This document shows positions 36,334 through 43,917 of a stretch of DNA of 64,000 bases, in pieces (position 1 is the first letter of the stretch; each line of letters opens with the position of its first letter). This DNA is from Streptomyces nodosus. Lineage in GTDB: Bacteria; Actinomycetota; Actinomycetes; Streptomycetales; Streptomycetaceae. The stretch is taken from NCBI RefSeq assembly GCF_008704995.1, contig NZ_CP023747.1, forward strand, positions 2,878,501 through 2,942,500, in the 5' to 3' direction. The notes under the pieces are model-generated. The model did no database searches and was not told where the DNA came from. It saw only the letters and a list, made by a program, of their open reading frames with translations. The translations under genes were made by a program, and so were the position numbers.

Positions 36334-37236
36334 TCACTCCTTGTCGCGGCCTCGGCGGATGCTCCGGGCCACGACCGCGACGACTGCGACGAACGCGAGG
36401 ACGAGGCCGATGACGGCTTGCAGGGTGCCCGGCCCTGTGGACCGGGCACCGGAGCTGTACGCGGTACCGCCGCCGCCCGCGCTCACCGGTGCGATCGGTG
36501 AGGAGGGGGCGGACGGCGGGATCGTGAGGGGCGTCCGGTCCGCTCCGGACGACTGGGACGACTGGCCTTCCGGGAGACCCGGATCGGCGGGGGAGGCCGT
36601 ATCGGACGGGGCGAGCGGACCGGGCAGAGCGAGGGGCCCGGGAAGGGCGAGGGGCCCGGGAAGGGCGAGGGGCCCGGTCTGAGGCATCGGTCCGGGCTGG
36701 GAGTCGGGCCCCGGGAGGGAGTCGAGCCCGGGGAGGGCGAGCGGACCGCTCGAGAAGTCCGGTCCGGGCAGGCCGAGCGGTCCGGTCCGGAAACCCTGAC
36801 CGGGGGCGGCCGCACCGGGCGGGGAGGCGGCGGGAGGGCCGGCGGCGGGAGGGGCGGCCGCACCGGCGGAGGCCGCCGCGTCCGGGACGGAGGACGCGGC
36901 CGTCGTCGGGGCGGCGACGGTGAGCACGTCCTTGATCTCCCGGCCGCCGCAGCCGACCGTGACGAAGTAGCCCCCGGGTGTCAGCGCGGAGCGGATCCGG
37001 GTGTCCCCGGTGAGGGTGCCGTCCTGACCGACGAGCCGCGCGTCCGCGACGAACGCCGTCGAGGCGGCGGTGGCCGTCGTGCCGGCACAGCCCCGCACGG
37101 CGACCCGGACGTCGGTACCCGGCGCGGGGGACGCAGGGGTCAGCGAGACGCCCTGCTGGTCCGCCGCATACGCCGAGGGCGCGAGGGCGAATGCGACGAC
37201 GGCACCCGTACAAAGAGTGAGCCGGAGTGAACCCAT
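36334..37236 (-). CDS. Secreted surface protein with Gly-Pro-Leu-Ala repeats and C-terminal membrane anchor
   Basis: 300-residue exported protein. The signal peptide (LTLCTGAVVAFALAPSAYA) is followed by a beta-sandwich-like domain of ~90 residues (VSLTPASPAPGTDVRVAVRGC) with paired cysteines. A ~130-residue Pro/Gly/Ala/Leu-rich low-complexity region includes a short tandem repeat of LPGPLA units. A C-terminal span (VIGLVLAFVAVVAVVA) and basic tail follow. No LPxTG is obvious, so it probably stays membrane-anchored. It overlaps no gene but is 3 nt from the sortase gene, so co-transcribed. Confidence 0.85.
   Translation of the reverse strand: MGSLRLTLCTGAVVAFALAPSAYAADQQGVSLTPASPAPGTDVRVAVRGCAGTTATAASTAFVADARLVGQDGTLTGDTRIRSALTPGGYFVTVGCGGREIKDVLTVAAPTTAASSVPDAAASAGAAAPPAAGPPAASPPGAAAPGQGFRTGPLGLPGPDFSSGPLALPGLDSLPGPDSQPGPMPQTGPLALPGPLALPGPLALPGPLAPSDTASPADPGLPEGQSSQSSGADRTPLTIPPSAPSSPIAPVSAGGGGTAYSSGARSTGPGTLQAVIGLVLAFVAVVAVVARSIRRGRDKE
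36613..36690 (-). repeat. Short tandem repeat (LPGPLA-encoding)
   Basis: About four 18-bp GC-rich units (GGGAAGGGCGAGGGGCCC-like) encode LPGPLA repeats in the surface protein. Such tracts slip easily and may vary between strains. Confidence 0.75.
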
Positions 37237-37389
37237 CGTGAACCTCCCGATACCAGGAGACTCCCCCGTCGGGCACTCCGACGCATCCGGACGGGACCCC
37301 GGGCTACTCCGTACGAGGGTCCCTTCCTGCGCCGTACGGGCGCCGGGCACCGTCCGCGCCGTACCGCCGCCGCTCGCCGGCGGGCGGCG

Positions 37390-38169
37390 TCAGACGAGGT
37401 CGACGAGGTCCGCGATCGAGTTCACGACATGGGAGGGGCGGAACGGGTAGCGGTCGATGTCCTCACGCGAGGTCAGCCCGGTGAGCACCAGATACGTCTG
37501 CATCCCGGCCTCCATGCCGGCCAGGACGTCGGTGTCCATACGGTCGCCGATCATCGCGCTGGTCTCGGAGTGCGCCCCGATCGTGTTGAGCCCGGTCCGC
37601 ATCATCAGCGGGTTCGGCTTGCCCGCGAAGTACGGCTTGCGGCCGCTCGCCTTGGTGATCAGCGCGGCGACCGAACCGGCGGCGGGCAGCGGGCCCTCCG
37701 CGGACGGGCCGGTCTCGTCGGGATTGGTGCAGATGAACCGGGCCCCGTCCTTGATCAGCCGGACCGCCTTGGTCATGGCCTCGAAGGAGTAGGTACGGGT
37801 CTCGCCGAGGACGACATAGTCCGGCTCGTGGTCGGTCAGCACATAGCCGATGTCATGGAGCGCCGTGGTCAGACCGGCCTCACCGATGACATACGCCGTG
37901 CCTCCGGGCCGCTGGTCGTCGAGGAACTGCGCGGTGGACAGCGCCGAGGTCCAGATGTTCTCGACCGGTACGTCGAGGCCCATCCGGCGCAGCCGGGCGT
38001 GCAGATCGCGCGGGGTGTAGATCGAGTTGTTGGTGAGCACCAGGAAGGGCCTGCCGGACTCCCGCAGTTTGGCGAGGAAGACGTCGGCGCCCGGGATCGG
38101 AACGCCCTCGTGGATGAGCACACCGTCCATGTCGGTGAGCCATGACGCGACGGGCTTGCGCTCTGCCAT
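37390..38169 (-). CDS. HAD-IIA (NagD-like) phosphatase
   Basis: 259-residue HAD-superfamily sugar phosphatase of the IIA subclass. The nucleophile motif is WLTDMDGVLIHEG (Asp-x-Asp), motif II VLTNNSIYTPRDL, the motif III Lys is in YFAGKPNPLMM, and motif IV is AMIGDRMDTDVLAG. NagD-like enzymes dephosphorylate sugar or nucleotide monophosphates. The start is ATG 38169; the frame continues to 38280 without protein-like sequence. Monocistronic. Confidence 0.9.
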   Translation of the reverse strand: MAERKPVASWLTDMDGVLIHEGVPIPGADVFLAKLRESGRPFLVLTNNSIYTPRDLHARLRRMGLDVPVENIWTSALSTAQFLDDQRPGGTAYVIGEAGLTTALHDIGYVLTDHEPDYVVLGETRTYSFEAMTKAVRLIKDGARFICTNPDETGPSAEGPLPAAGSVAALITKASGRKPYFAGKPNPLMMRTGLNTIGAHSETSAMIGDRMDTDVLAGMEAGMQTYLVLTGLTSREDIDRYPFRPSHVVNSIADLVDLV

Positions 38170-38286
38170 CTGCGATCTCCTGCCGTACGCAAGGGGGTCC
38201 CGGGAACACCGGAAGGACGCTGTGCGCCCGGCCCCAGCGTAATCAGCACCTTCCGTCCCGATGCCGCCCGGTCCGGACACGGGGTC

Positions 38287-39066
38287 TCAGAGGCGTCTGC
38301 GCAGCAGGAGGAAGGGGAGACCGGTGGCGACGACACCGCCCGTCAACAGCAGCAGTCCGCCGAGCATCCACCCCTGGTCGTACGGCTCCCGCTGCCCGCT
38401 GCCGCCCGGTTCCCCTGCGACCGGGCTCCGGCTCGCGAGGGGCTGTGCCGACCCGTTCGTGTCGCTGTGCCGGGCCGGTCCCTCGATGCGGAACCGGTAG
38501 TCGTTCGACTGTCCGACCCAGTCGCCGTCGTCGCCGCGCCGCTGCACCAGCGCCGCGTTGGCCACCACGTCGTTCGCCCGGGCGTCGGCGGTCAGTGCGA
38601 GCCGCACCCGCACGGTGAGCGTCCGCCCCGGGGCGACGGTGAAGCCGGGGAAGCCGTCGTCGAAGGCGCCGACCAGTTCGGCCTGGTCGGAACGGACCAG
38701 GCCGACCGGGTGCGCACGGCCGTCGTCGAAGAACCGCATCCTGACCTGAGCGGCCGTCAGCACCCGCTTGCTGTCGACCAGGACGACCACCGGGTGGACG
38801 GCTTCGCAGGTGTGCGCGGTGGTGTTCTCGAGGTCGATGAACCAGGTGCGCTCGGCGCCGCCGGCCTGAAAGGTCCCGGGGCCGCCGTGGATGCGGGCGG
38901 TGAGGGGGAAGTCATGGCCGGCGCCGGCGGCGCACTCGGACGGCCGGTCCCCGGGAAGCGCGCCGGCACGGGCCCCCGGGAGGAGGACGGTGACGGCGAC
39001 GGCGCACGACACCGCCAGGGACAGCCGGGATCCTCGAGACAGGCGCATGGCCATATGACCGGCCAT
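38287..39066 (-). CDS. Secreted protein with C-terminal membrane anchor
   Basis: 259-residue protein of unknown function. A signal peptide (SRLSLAVSCAVAVTVLLPGARA) is followed by a domain of ~150 residues in which FIDLENTTAHTCEAVHPVVV and RTLTVRVRLALTADARANDV suggest an Ig-like beta sandwich. A linker then leads to one C-terminal span (MLGGLLLLTGGVVATGLPFLLL) and a short RRRL tail. The layout matches surface-exposed proteins tethered to the membrane. Start uncertain (39066, or 39054). Confidence 0.8.
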   Translation of the reverse strand: MAGHMAMRLSRGSRLSLAVSCAVAVTVLLPGARAGALPGDRPSECAAGAGHDFPLTARIHGGPGTFQAGGAERTWFIDLENTTAHTCEAVHPVVVLVDSKRVLTAAQVRMRFFDDGRAHPVGLVRSDQAELVGAFDDGFPGFTVAPGRTLTVRVRLALTADARANDVVANAALVQRRGDDGDWVGQSNDYRFRIEGPARHSDTNGSAQPLASRSPVAGEPGGSGQREPYDQGWMLGGLLLLTGGVVATGLPFLLLRRRL

Positions 39067-39130
39067 GGCCGGCGGCCCCCGGAGGACGCCACGCCCGGCC
39101 GGCCGGGGTCGACGGCCCAAGTCCCCTCGA

Positions 39131-40288
39131 TCAGCGCAGTTCCGCCCGGCCGAACAAGGGCGCGAGCAGCAGTTGCGCCGCTCCCTCCGCCACCCCGCGG
39201 GCCCCGCCGGGGGCGATCCGCACCGGCACGGCCTCCGGCGCCCCCTCCCGCCGGGCGCGCGCCGCAAGGACGGCGCCCACTCCCCGTACGAAGGCGTCCG
39301 GGTGCGCGGTCACGGTGCGGCCGCCGAGCAGCACCAGGTCGATGTCGAGCAGCCCGGCCAGATTCGCGGCGCCCACGCCGAGGACCCGGGCCGCCTCGGC
39401 CATCTCGCCGCGTCCCACGGCGGCCAGGCACAGCGCCTCGACACAGCCGCGGTCGCCGCATCCGCACGGCGGTCCGTCGAGCCGGAGCACCTGGTGCCCG
39501 AACTCCCCGGCGCCGGTCCTGGCGCCCCGGTACAGGGCCCCGCCGAGCACCAGACCGGCGCCCAGGCCGGTCCCGAGGTGCAGATAGGCGAACGACGCAG
39601 CGGCGTCCCCGGCCGCCCCGCCCAGGGCGAGCCCGAGCGCGGCGGCGTTGGTGTCCTTGTCGACGACCACGGGTGTCCCGAGCCGCCCCGCCAGCGCGTC
39701 CCGCAGCGGGAACCCGTCCCACTCGGGGAACCCGGTGACCCGGTGCAGCACCCCCCGCAGATGGTCGAGCGGCCCGGGAAGCGCGACCCCCACACCGAGC
39801 ACGGCATTCCCCGCCGGCGCCCCCTCGGCCGTCAGCGCCGTCACCTCCCGGGCAGCCCCCGCCACCACCGCCTCCGCCCCTGCGCCCAGGTCCAGCGGGG
39901 CCCGCCGCTCGGCGACCACCGCGCCCGTCAGGTCGCAGAGCACGGCCCGCAGTTCGTCCCGGTCCAGATGCAGCCCCACGGCGTATCCGGCCCCCGGGAC
40001 CAGCCGCAGCACGGTGCGCGGTTTGCCGCCGGTGGAGGCGCGGTGGCCGGCCTCGGTCACCAGGCCGTCCGTGCGCAGCCGGGCCGTGATCTTGCTGACG
40101 GCCTGCGGGGTCAGCCCGGTCCCCTCCGCCAGCTCCAGCCGACTGATCCCGCGCTCCCCCGCCGTGCGCAGCAGATCCAGCACCAGCGCGGCGTTGCGGC
40201 TGCGGGGCGCGGGCGGGTTCGCGTCGCCCGCCGTGGTCCCCCCGGCCCCGCGCCCGGCTCCCGACGATCCCGTGTACGTCCTGTTCAC
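39131..40288 (-). CDS. ROK-family transcriptional repressor
   Basis: 385-residue ROK protein. The N-terminal winged HTH (ISRLELAEGTGLTPQAVSKI) is followed by a sugar-kinase-like fold with the glycine-rich VGVALPGPLDHLRG and the zinc motif CGCGDRGCVEALC. The family senses sugars or sugar phosphates. GTG 40288 lies at the start of a 55-bp divergent gap containing a 25-bp palindrome, so it likely controls itself and the oxidoreductase gene. Confidence 0.9.
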   Translation of the reverse strand: MNRTYTGSSGAGRGAGGTTAGDANPPAPRSRNAALVLDLLRTAGERGISRLELAEGTGLTPQAVSKITARLRTDGLVTEAGHRASTGGKPRTVLRLVPGAGYAVGLHLDRDELRAVLCDLTGAVVAERRAPLDLGAGAEAVVAGAAREVTALTAEGAPAGNAVLGVGVALPGPLDHLRGVLHRVTGFPEWDGFPLRDALAGRLGTPVVVDKDTNAAALGLALGGAAGDAAASFAYLHLGTGLGAGLVLGGALYRGARTGAGEFGHQVLRLDGPPCGCGDRGCVEALCLAAVGRGEMAEAARVLGVGAANLAGLLDIDLVLLGGRTVTAHPDAFVRGVGAVLAARARREGAPEAVPVRIAPGGARGVAEGAAQLLLAPLFGRAELR

Positions 40289-40312
40289 CCGCCCATTCTC
40301 ATCGGCTCTTGC

Positions 40313-40337
40313 ACTTTGGCAACAGCGTTGCGAAAGT
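40313..40337. promoter_or_regulatory. 25-bp palindrome, putative ROK operator
   Basis: ACTTTGGCAAC-AGC-GTTGCGAAAGT, near-perfect two-fold symmetry with 11-bp arms (one mismatch pair) around a 3-nt centre. It occupies almost half of the 55-bp gap between the divergent ROK and Gfo/Idh/MocA genes. Confidence 0.85.
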
Positions 40338-40343
40338 AGCATC

Positions 40344-41429
40344 ATGACTGGCACAGCCCCTGGTACTGACACCCCCCTCCGCGTGGGCCTGGTCGGCTAC
40401 GGCCTCGCGGGCTCCGTCTTCCACGCCCCGCTGATCGGCGCCACCGAGGGCCTTCTCCTCGACACGGTCGTCACCTCGAACCCGGAGCGGCAGGACCAGG
40501 CCCGCGCCGCGTTCCCGGACGTACGGATCGCCGCCGGCGCCGACGAGCTGTGGACCCGCGCCGACGCTCTCGACCTGATCGTCGTCGCCTCCCCGAACAG
40601 GACGCACCTCCCGATCGCGACGGCCGCCCTGCGCTCGGGGCTGCCGGTCGTGGTGGACAAGCCGATCGCGGGCACGGCGGCCGAGGCACGCGCCCTGGCG
40701 GCGCTGGCCGAGGAGAGCGGTCTGCTGCTCTCCGTCTTCCAGAACCGCCGCTGGGACAGCGACTTCCTGACGCTGCGCGCCCTGCTGGCCGCGGGCCGGC
40801 TCGGTGACGTACAGCGCTTCGAGTCCCGTTTCGAGCGCTGGCGCCCCCAGCTCAAGGGCGGCTGGCGGGAGTCCGGCGACCCGGCGGAGATCGGCGGGCT
40901 GCTGTACGACCTCGGCAGCCATGTCGTCGACCAGGCGCTGGCCCTCTTCGGCCCCGCCGCCTCGGTGTACGCCGAGTCGGACGTACGCCGTCCAGGAGCG
41001 CAGGCGGACGACGACACCTTCATCGCGCTCACCCACACCAGCGGCGTCCGCTCCCATCTCCATGTCTCCGCGACCGCGGCCCAACTCGGCCCGCGCTTCC
41101 GGGTGCTGGGCTCCGAGGCGGGATTCGTGAAGTACGGGCTCGACCCGCAGGAGGCGGCACTGCGCGAGGGCCTGCGCCCCGGCCCCGGTTGGGGTCAGGA
41201 GCCCGAGCCGCTGTGGGGCCGCATCGGCGCCGGGGAGTCCCCGCTGACCGACGGCGGCACCCCCGTACCGTCCCTGCCCGGCGACTATCCGGCGTACTAC
41301 GCGGCGATCGTGGGGGCCCTGCGCGAGGGCGGCGCCAACCCGGTCACCGCGCTGGAGGCCGCCGCGGCCCTCGACGTCCTGGAGGCGGCCCGGCGTTCGG
41401 CCCGCGACGGGGTGGCGGTGGCGCTGTGA
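40344..41429 (+). CDS. Gfo/Idh/MocA-family oxidoreductase
   Basis: 361-residue NAD(P)-dependent oxidoreductase. Rossmann motif VGLVGYGLAGSVFHAPLI, the cofactor-proximal VVDKPIAGTAAEA (catalytic Lys in EKP-like position), and GGLLYDLGSHVVDQAL carrying the conserved His. Substrates in this family are sugars or cyclitols. The start ATG 40344 is 6 nt after the palindrome, giving a very short leader. It overlaps the next gene by 4 nt. Confidence 0.9.
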   Translation: MTGTAPGTDTPLRVGLVGYGLAGSVFHAPLIGATEGLLLDTVVTSNPERQDQARAAFPDVRIAAGADELWTRADALDLIVVASPNRTHLPIATAALRSGLPVVVDKPIAGTAAEARALAALAEESGLLLSVFQNRRWDSDFLTLRALLAAGRLGDVQRFESRFERWRPQLKGGWRESGDPAEIGGLLYDLGSHVVDQALALFGPAASVYAESDVRRPGAQADDDTFIALTHTSGVRSHLHVSATAAQLGPRFRVLGSEAGFVKYGLDPQEAALREGLRPGPGWGQEPEPLWGRIGAGESPLTDGGTPVPSLPGDYPAYYAAIVGALREGGANPVTALEAAAALDVLEAARRSARDGVAVAL

Positions 41430-41890
41430 CCGGGGCCCCGGAGATCGCGGAACTCGAAGCCCAGGAAGAGCGCCTGACGCTCCCCCACTTCACCCACGAC
41501 GACGCCTGGACCCTGGGCACCCTGCTGGTGGAGCTGGCGCGGGCGCGCAGGGCCCCGGTGGCGATCGACATCCGCCGCGGCGGCCAGCAGCTCTTCCATG
41601 CGGCGCTGCCCGGCTCGACACCGGACAACGACGCCTGGATCGACCGCAAGCGCCGGGTCGTCGAGCGCTACGGCTGCTCCTCCCTGCTGGTCGGCTCCCG
41701 CTTCCGCGCCAAGGGCACGACCTTCGAGGAGTCCTCCCGCCTCGACCCCGACCGGTACGCGGCGCACGGCGGCGCGTTTCCGATCGCGGTCGAGGGCGCG
41801 GGGGTGATCGGCACGGTGGTGGTCTCGGGCCTGCCCCAGGTGGAGGACCACGCCCTGGTGGTGGAGGCCCTGGAGCGGTTCAAGGGATAG
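41426..41890 (+). CDS. UPF0303 / HbpS-GlcG-fold protein (heme-degrading domain family)
   Basis: 154-residue protein of the UPF0303 group, annotated in actinobacteria as heme-degrading domain-containing. Visible features: LGTLLVELARARRAPVAIDI, HAALPGSTPDNDAWIDRKRR and GGAFPIAVEGAGVIGTVVVSGL. It starts at a GTG overlapping the preceding stop (GTGA), so it is co-translated with the oxidoreductase and probably belongs to the same sugar-related operon rather than heme metabolism. Confidence 0.85.
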   Translation: MTGAPEIAELEAQEERLTLPHFTHDDAWTLGTLLVELARARRAPVAIDIRRGGQQLFHAALPGSTPDNDAWIDRKRRVVERYGCSSLLVGSRFRAKGTTFEESSRLDPDRYAAHGGAFPIAVEGAGVIGTVVVSGLPQVEDHALVVEALERFKG

Positions 41891-41921
41891 CCCCGGAGGC
41901 CCGGGAGACGTCCGGGCACGC

Positions 41922-42650
41922 TCAGCGGTGCAGCAGCATCCGCTCGACCGTGCTCCAGGTCGTACTGGTGACCACATAGAGCGCGGCGGCCAGCGGCATC
42001 ACCGCCACGGTGACCAGGGTGAGGAAGGACATGAACGGCATGACCTTCCCGACCGCGGCCAGCGCCCCGGGCCTCTGCTCACCGTCGCCTGCCGCACCCG
42101 GCAGGGCCGCCGCCGCCATCTGCCGCGCGTTCCGGTAGCCGACGAAGGCGACGGCCGCGACCAGCGCGAACAACCCGAGATAGACGAGCCCGGCGGCCCC
42201 GAGAGGCCCGCCCTGGCCGAGGGCGTCGGCCCAACGGCCGCCCAGCGGTGCGGCGAACAGGGTGTGGGTGAGCAGCCCGTTGTCCTCGCCGCCGATCGTC
42301 GTGCTGGAGAACAGCTGGTAGAGCACGAAGAAGGCCGGCATCTGGAGGAGACCGGGCAGCAGACCGGACAGCGGGGAGACGTTCTCCCGGGCGTGCAGTT
42401 CCAGCACCGCCTTCTGGAACCGCTCGGGGCTCTTGCCGTGCTTCCTGCGCAGCTCGGCGATTCTCGGCTGGAGCCTGGCCCTGGCCTGCTGCCCGCGTGC
42501 GGCGGCCCGGGCCAGGGGGTGCAGCAGCAGTCGTACGAGCGCGGTGAACAGCACGATCGCGGCGGCTGCCGCGGAGGCCTGGAAGAGCGGCTGGAGCAGA
42601 TCGGCCAGCCCCTCGACCAGGGTGGCGAACAGGGACAGAAAAGCGGACAT
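41922..42650 (-). CDS. YidC/Oxa1-family membrane insertase
   Basis: 242-residue paralogue of YidC with five predicted spans and no large periplasmic domain. The conserved core is visible: LLHPLARAAARGQQARARLQP, LRRKHGKSPERFQKAVLEL, and MPAFFVLYQLFSSTT. The essential hydrophilic-groove Arg can be assigned to the first conserved helix (LVRLLLHP). Streptomyces carry two or more YidC proteins; this is the shorter accessory type and sits next to a small DUF6412-like membrane protein. Confidence 0.9.
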   Translation of the reverse strand: MSAFLSLFATLVEGLADLLQPLFQASAAAAAIVLFTALVRLLLHPLARAAARGQQARARLQPRIAELRRKHGKSPERFQKAVLELHARENVSPLSGLLPGLLQMPAFFVLYQLFSSTTIGGEDNGLLTHTLFAAPLGGRWADALGQGGPLGAAGLVYLGLFALVAAVAFVGYRNARQMAAAALPGAAGDGEQRPGALAAVGKVMPFMSFLTLVTVAVMPLAAALYVVTSTTWSTVERMLLHR

Positions 42651-42784
42651 GGGTGAGCCCTCCGGGGTCTCGTCGTGCCGAGGCGGGAACGGTGCCGGCA
42701 GGACGACCGCGCGGGGGCAGGGGCGTACGGCGCATACGGCGGTACGGCGAGGTACCGCCGGCAGGTGTACGACGGAGAGATGCC

Positions 42785-43096
42785 CTACGCGACGGTCGTC
42801 GCGAGGGCGTGCCCGGGTGCCCGTGGCCGGGTGCGGCCCCGGGCGTCGGGATCCCGTTGGGACAGGAAGGCGGTCCGGTGCTCGCGGTCGCGGATCGCGG
42901 TGCGCACCCGGGCCGGGGGCACCGGGGGCACGCTGCGGGCGCCGATCAGCGCACAGACGGCGAGGGCGGTGCCGGCCGCGGCGGTCGCGGCGAGGGCCAC
43001 GGCGGCGGACAGGCTGCCGGTGTACAGGACGGCGACCTGGAGGACGAGAAGCAGCAGCACGACGGCAGGGCGCGAGGCGACCCGGTCCCGGATCAT
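42785..43096 (-). CDS. Small two-span membrane protein (DUF6412-like)
   Basis: 103-residue protein with two membrane spans (~12-28 and ~30-52) and an Arg-rich cytoplasmic tail (DREHRTAFLSQRDPDARGR). A small membrane protein next to an accessory yidC gene is a recurring Streptomyces pair, annotated DUF6412. It may be a client or partner of the insertase. The start is ATG 43096 with GGGAGGGGGG upstream. Confidence 0.75.
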   Translation of the reverse strand: MIRDRVASRPAVVLLLLVLQVAVLYTGSLSAAVALAATAAAGTALAVCALIGARSVPPVPPARVRTAIRDREHRTAFLSQRDPDARGRTRPRAPGHALATTVA

Positions 43097-43192
43097 CGGC
43101 TTCCCTCCCCCCTGTGCGGCGCCCCTATCGTCGCATCCTTTGTCGCCCGGTGTCCGCCCACCCTCGCCCTTCCGCTCCTCACGGTCGCGTCC

Positions 43193-43747
43193 TCACGGTC
43201 GCGCGGGCTCGGCCCCCGGGGCCTCGATCTCGAGCGGCTCCAGCATCCGCTTGGGCCTGAGGAGCGCCCGGCTGACCGGGTCGGCGGGATCCGGGTCGAG
43301 CCCGGGTCCCGGCAGCAGCTCGATGTCGGCGAGGGGGACGAAGATTCCGCAGGCGGGGCATTCGCCGTGGGGCCCGAGCAGCTCCTCGGTGCCGCAGGTC
43401 GCATGCCGGTAGGCGCGCAGCGGGACCTCGCAGTAGTGCTCCCTGCCCCACAGACCCAGCGCGCGCAGGGCGGGCCACAGGGCGATGCCGCGCTCGGTGA
43501 GAACGTATTCGTCCCGGGGCGGCGACTCCTGGTAGCGCTGCTTCCGCAGGATCCCCTCGGCGGTCAGGGTCCCCAGGCGGGCCGCCAGCACGGCACGCGG
43601 GATGCCGAGGTGGACGAGGAAGTCGTTGTAGCGCCGTACGCCGTAGAGCGCGTCGCGCACGATGAGCATCGTCCAGCGCTCTCCCACGATCTCCAGCGCG
43701 CGGGCGAGTGAGCACTGCTGTGTCGCGTAGTCCTTGCCGAGAGCCAT
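43193..43747 (-). CDS. HxlR-family transcriptional regulator with C-terminal zinc-ribbon-like tail
   Basis: 184-residue regulator. The HxlR winged helix spans ~12-105 (CSLARALEIVGERWTMLIVR, RYNDFLVHLGIPRAVLAARL, YVLTERGIALWPAL). Typical HxlR proteins end near 110-130; here an extra ~70 residues contain HATCGTEELLGPHGECPACG, three cysteines and a histidine that could bind zinc. It is divergent from an MFS exporter gene with three 17-bp operator-like repeats between them, so it likely represses that gene and itself. ATG 43747. Confidence 0.88.
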   Translation of the reverse strand: MALGKDYATQQCSLARALEIVGERWTMLIVRDALYGVRRYNDFLVHLGIPRAVLAARLGTLTAEGILRKQRYQESPPRDEYVLTERGIALWPALRALGLWGREHYCEVPLRAYRHATCGTEELLGPHGECPACGIFVPLADIELLPGPGLDPDPADPVSRALLRPKRMLEPLEIEAPGAEPARP

Positions 43748-43778
43748 GGCTCCCACTGTAACCGCGCGCAGACATGAC

Positions 43779-43876
43779 GGTTCATTGGACGAACCGACTT
43801 TCCGGGACCTTGGTTCAATGAACGAACCGAAGCTGTTACGGTCATCCCTGCACGGCGAAGGTTCAATCACCGAACC
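43779..43876. promoter_or_regulatory. Three 17-bp operator repeats (GGTTC-N7-GAACC) for HxlR
   Basis: Sites at 43779-43795, 43812-43828 and 43860-43876 share GGTTCA and GAACC arms separated by the same distance. The middle one is the most symmetric (GGTTCAATGAACGAACC). All lie in the 170-bp gap between the divergent HxlR and MFS genes. Confidence 0.8.
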
Positions 43877-43917
43877 CATCCGATCCCCGACCGGACCACC
43901 CCGGAAAGGCCACCCCC

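Noticed and set aside
36613..36690. CRISPR-like repeat array
   Set aside because: The units are contiguous with no spacers and lie in frame in a coding region, so this is a protein repeat.
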